Shown piece after piece: positions 61,931 to 64,000 of a stretch of 64,000 nucleotides of DNA (the stretch's first letter is position 1; each line of letters opens with the position of its first letter). The stretch spans positions 62,001 to 126,000 of the forward strand of contig NZ_CP037940.1 of NCBI RefSeq assembly GCF_004358325.1, in the 5' to 3' direction. The position numbers and the translations under genes are program-made. Source of the DNA: Periweissella cryptocerci. Lineage in GTDB: Bacteria > Bacillota > Bacilli > Lactobacillales > Lactobacillaceae. The notes under the pieces were generated by a model that was given only the letters and a program-made list of their open reading frames with translations, was not told where the DNA came from and ran no database searches.

Positions 61931-62465
61931 ATAAATGGATCTCCCTAAACCTATTTTTCTTATTCTTCGTTCATAAATATCCTATGCTTATCATAATAAA
62001 CATAACAGTGCAGTCATAATTATATCAGTGAAAGATGAAAATTGTAGAAAAATAACGAAAAAAATAATTCGCAGAAAATTAATTTATCTTAACTTAATTT
62101 AATAATTATGCAGTTGCATACAAAGCGAAAATGCTTAATATATCATTTATTAATAATTCGATTATGCTTATAAAACATGTATAGTTACTCAGTGAAAAAC
62201 AATAATTTTGGCAAATTCATTCAACTTACTATTTATCACGGGAATTTCACGTTTTTTAGACCTTGGTAAAAAATATCGATTGTGTGAAAAAAAGTTAAAA
62301 AAATTTTTATGATTTTGTGCCCTTTTTTAGAATTCCGCTGCTTTAAACAACAAAAATGGCATTATTGTCAATAACGTATACTAAAATTTGGAAACCCACC
62401 AATATATGTGGTAAGCTGTGTTTTATTCATTATTATTTATCAATTTTTATGAGGTGCGTTAAATT
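61931..62465. other. AT-rich intergenic region
   Basis: About 535 bp between divergent genes. Very AT-rich with A/T runs around 62040-62340, no supported gene or clear repeat. Presumably holds promoters for the adhesin and the membrane protein gene; boxes cannot be assigned safely. Confidence 0.4.
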
Positions 62466-63212
62466 ATGCAATTTTTTGGTCAACTCGAATCGTACCCACT
62501 TCCTGGCTATCACCATCTATTTGATCTTGGCGATTTAATTTGGCTGCTAGTTATCTTTGTTGGTATTATTAGTTTAGTTAAGCTTTATATGCAGCAACAG
62601 CATTCCGGTCGCCGCAAAATGCTGTTGTGGTTAACCGGTGGGCTGATGGCTTATCGAGTAGTGGTTTTGATTTCATCAATCTTGCTACACGGTTTCTGGG
62701 TACAATGGATTCCCTTGCAAATCTGTCCATTAATGATGATTGTGGCATTCGCCTATGCTTTGAAGCCTAATCGCTTTGCCGGGGCCGTTTTATTCACAAT
62801 GGGCGTAACATCACCTGCCCTTGCCATTCTTTTTCCAGATTGGCTCATGGCACCATATTTTAACTTCTATAGTATTGGAAGTTACATTTCGCATGGTATT
62901 TTAATCGCCGTGGTAATGATGTTACTGCGTTCAGGCGAGATTCATCCGAAAATCCAAGAAATTTGGATGCCAATGTTGTTTGTTTTCGTTGGCCTACCAA
63001 TTGTTACCTTTGCTAATCACCATTTAGCGATGAACTTTTGGATGATTGCCAAACCTTCGATTGGTTCACCCTTAGTCGGAATTTATAATCAAGTCGGTGC
63101 CGAATTTTATGTACCAACGCTGATGCTGGCCGAAATTATCTTTTGGGTACTGCTGTATACGTTCTACAATACCAATCAGAATAAGATTCAGGTCGCTTCA
63201 CCAACTGAATAA
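62466..63212 (+). CDS. YwaF/TIGR02206-family integral membrane protein
   Basis: 248 residues with about six hydrophobic helices. The pattern (FDLGDLIWLLVIF, WIPLQICPLMMIVAF, FPDWLMAPYFNFYSIGSYISHG, VTFANHHLAMNFWMI) matches the YwaF/TMEM164-like family of conserved membrane proteins. GAGGTG precedes the ATG. A close paralog follows in tandem. Molecular function unknown. Confidence 0.75.
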   Translation: MQFFGQLESYPLPGYHHLFDLGDLIWLLVIFVGIISLVKLYMQQQHSGRRKMLLWLTGGLMAYRVVVLISSILLHGFWVQWIPLQICPLMMIVAFAYALKPNRFAGAVLFTMGVTSPALAILFPDWLMAPYFNFYSIGSYISHGILIAVVMMLLRSGEIHPKIQEIWMPMLFVFVGLPIVTFANHHLAMNFWMIAKPSIGSPLVGIYNQVGAEFYVPTLMLAEIIFWVLLYTFYNTNQNKIQVASPTE

Positions 63213-63333
63213 CCAAAGGACGTGGGACAAAAGGCGATTTGCAACCTTGTTATAATGAAACTGAATTCGTCAGCGATAGTGGTGATGAATTCAGTGAGTT
63301 ATATCAATAGTTACAGCTTTTTTCGCACGTTAA

Positions 63334-63378
63334 TAAGCCGGATTTCTACCTTACTACAATAAGGAGAAATCCGGCTTA
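63334..63378. terminator. hairpin between the two paralogs
   Basis: TAAGCCGGATTTCT / AGAAATCCGGCTTA stem; shares the GATTTCTACC...GGAGAA arms with the hairpin at 39546. Confidence 0.7.
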
Positions 63379-63420
63379 CTTTGGTGTTAACAACTCAAAC
63401 AAAGATAGGAGCGTGATATT

Positions 63421-64000
63421 ATGCAATTTTTTAAGCAACTTGAAGCCTACAATAGCCACCCGCTACATCATGCGTTTGAATTAGGCCACTTAATTTGGTT
63501 ATTAATATTATTTCTCGGGATCATTGGCCTCGTTAAACTCTATCTGCAACGCAATCAGACTCAGCGGCATCGAATGCTGTTATGGTTGACGGGTTTCTTG
63601 ATGGTTGATCGAGTAATCGTCTTAGGCTCATCAATTTTGGCGCACGGTTTCTATTATCAGTGGCTACCAATCCAAATCTGTCCACTAATGATGATTTTAG
63701 CTTTTATTTATGTATTAAAACCAAGTCGTTTTGCGGGGGAAGTTTTGTTCACCATCGGGATTTTTTCACCAATGATGGCGCTCATTTTCCCCGACTGGCT
63801 AAAAGCACCCTACTTTAATTTTTATAGCGCCAACAGTTTTATCACGCATGCAATCTTAATCGCAGTCGTGTTGATGCTTGTCAAAGCCGGTGAAATCCAA
63901 CCGAAATTGGGTGAGATTTGGATGCCAATTTTATTTGTATTAATTGGTTTACCAATTGTCACCTTCGCAAATGATCACTTGGGAATGAATTATTGGATGA
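63421..64000 (+). CDS. second YwaF/TIGR02206-family membrane protein, cut by window edge
   Basis: 193 residues visible, all alignable without gaps of note to the upstream protein (FELGHLIWLLILF, WLPIQICPLMMILAF, FPDWLKAPYFNFYSANSFITHA). Starts at ATG 63421 after AGGAG. Tandem duplication with moderate divergence; the 3' end is outside the window. Confidence 0.75.
   Translation, partial: MQFFKQLEAYNSHPLHHAFELGHLIWLLILFLGIIGLVKLYLQRNQTQRHRMLLWLTGFLMVDRVIVLGSSILAHGFYYQWLPIQICPLMMILAFIYVLKPSRFAGEVLFTIGIFSPMMALIFPDWLKAPYFNFYSANSFITHAILIAVVLMLVKAGEIQPKLGEIWMPILFVLIGLPIVTFANDHLGMNYWM

Noticed and set aside
1..64000. Search for tRNA or rRNA genes and tRNA-type attachment sites
   Set aside because: No cloverleaf with a TTCGANNC arm or rRNA segment was recognised by eye; a covariance scan would be needed to exclude one.

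Overview
The window looks like chromosomal DNA, or a very large integrated element, from a low-GC Gram-positive lactic acid bacterium, most likely Lactobacillaceae in the broad sense. The clues are AT-rich sequence, strong AGGAGG-type ribosome sites, WxL/DUF916 surface proteins, LPxTG-type anchors with sortases, a PrsA-like foldase, a DUF1659/DUF2922 pair and a MmyB-type regulator. No rRNA or tRNA gene was seen, and the species cannot be fixed from the sequence alone.

Positions 1-25.7 kb are a conjugative element (ICE or plasmid-like), cut by the left window edge. The main transfer operon runs leftward from 14.1 kb: a small coiled-coil protein, an LtrC-like protein (Toprim plus ArdC/zincin), two small proteins, a Clp/Hsp100-type double AAA+ ATPase, a VirD4/TraG-like coupling protein, a VirB6-like channel protein, a VirB3/PrgI-like protein, a stand-alone VirB4 N-terminal-like protein and a VirB4-like ATPase. 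The coupling protein has lost both Walker motifs and VirB4 has a deviant Walker A, while the Clp protein next to them is intact. Two promoters of this operon share a 21-bp box. A rightward leading region (14.5-15.9 kb, with a RadC/JAB protein) starts beside an oriT-like segment. A mobilisation operon (20.4-16.6 kb) encodes an RHH protein, a membrane-anchored nuclease, accessory proteins and a MobP-type relaxase. A replication/maintenance set (25.6-21.5 kb) holds an XRE regulator, a double winged-helix initiator-like protein, small proteins, SSB and a TcpC/VirB8-position membrane protein.

Positions 25.7-37.7 kb form a mosaic island bracketed by a 30-bp direct repeat (29/30 identical). It holds a secreted protein, a decayed integrase end, a phage/competence-like unit (DUF1659, DUF2922, small hydrophobic protein, frameshifted GH24-LysM endolysin), two more secreted proteins, and a phage-satellite replication module: a 300-residue protein, a 94-residue protein, a prim-pol and a VapE helicase. 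About ten GTGAC-type iterons flank an AT-rich block immediately 3' of VapE, the same layout as SaPI-type origins. Divergent from this are a sigma-factor-like protein, a small protein and a Mrr-type nuclease.

Positions 37.7-64 kb are accessory chromosome: a Big_2-like pseudogene, a secreted/cytosolic gene pair, lipoproteins, an M3 peptidase, a MmyB regulator divergent from an NAD-dependent reductase, a WxL cell-surface cluster (PrsA, DUF916, lectin-WxL, WxL, IPQTG protein, sortase), a complete tyrosine integrase, a GNAT, a C39-like peptidase, a class A-like sortase with its LPHTG adhesin, and two tandem YwaF/TIGR02206-type membrane proteins. A 240-bp highly structured repeat occurs twice (44.16 and 55.74 kb), with fragments elsewhere.
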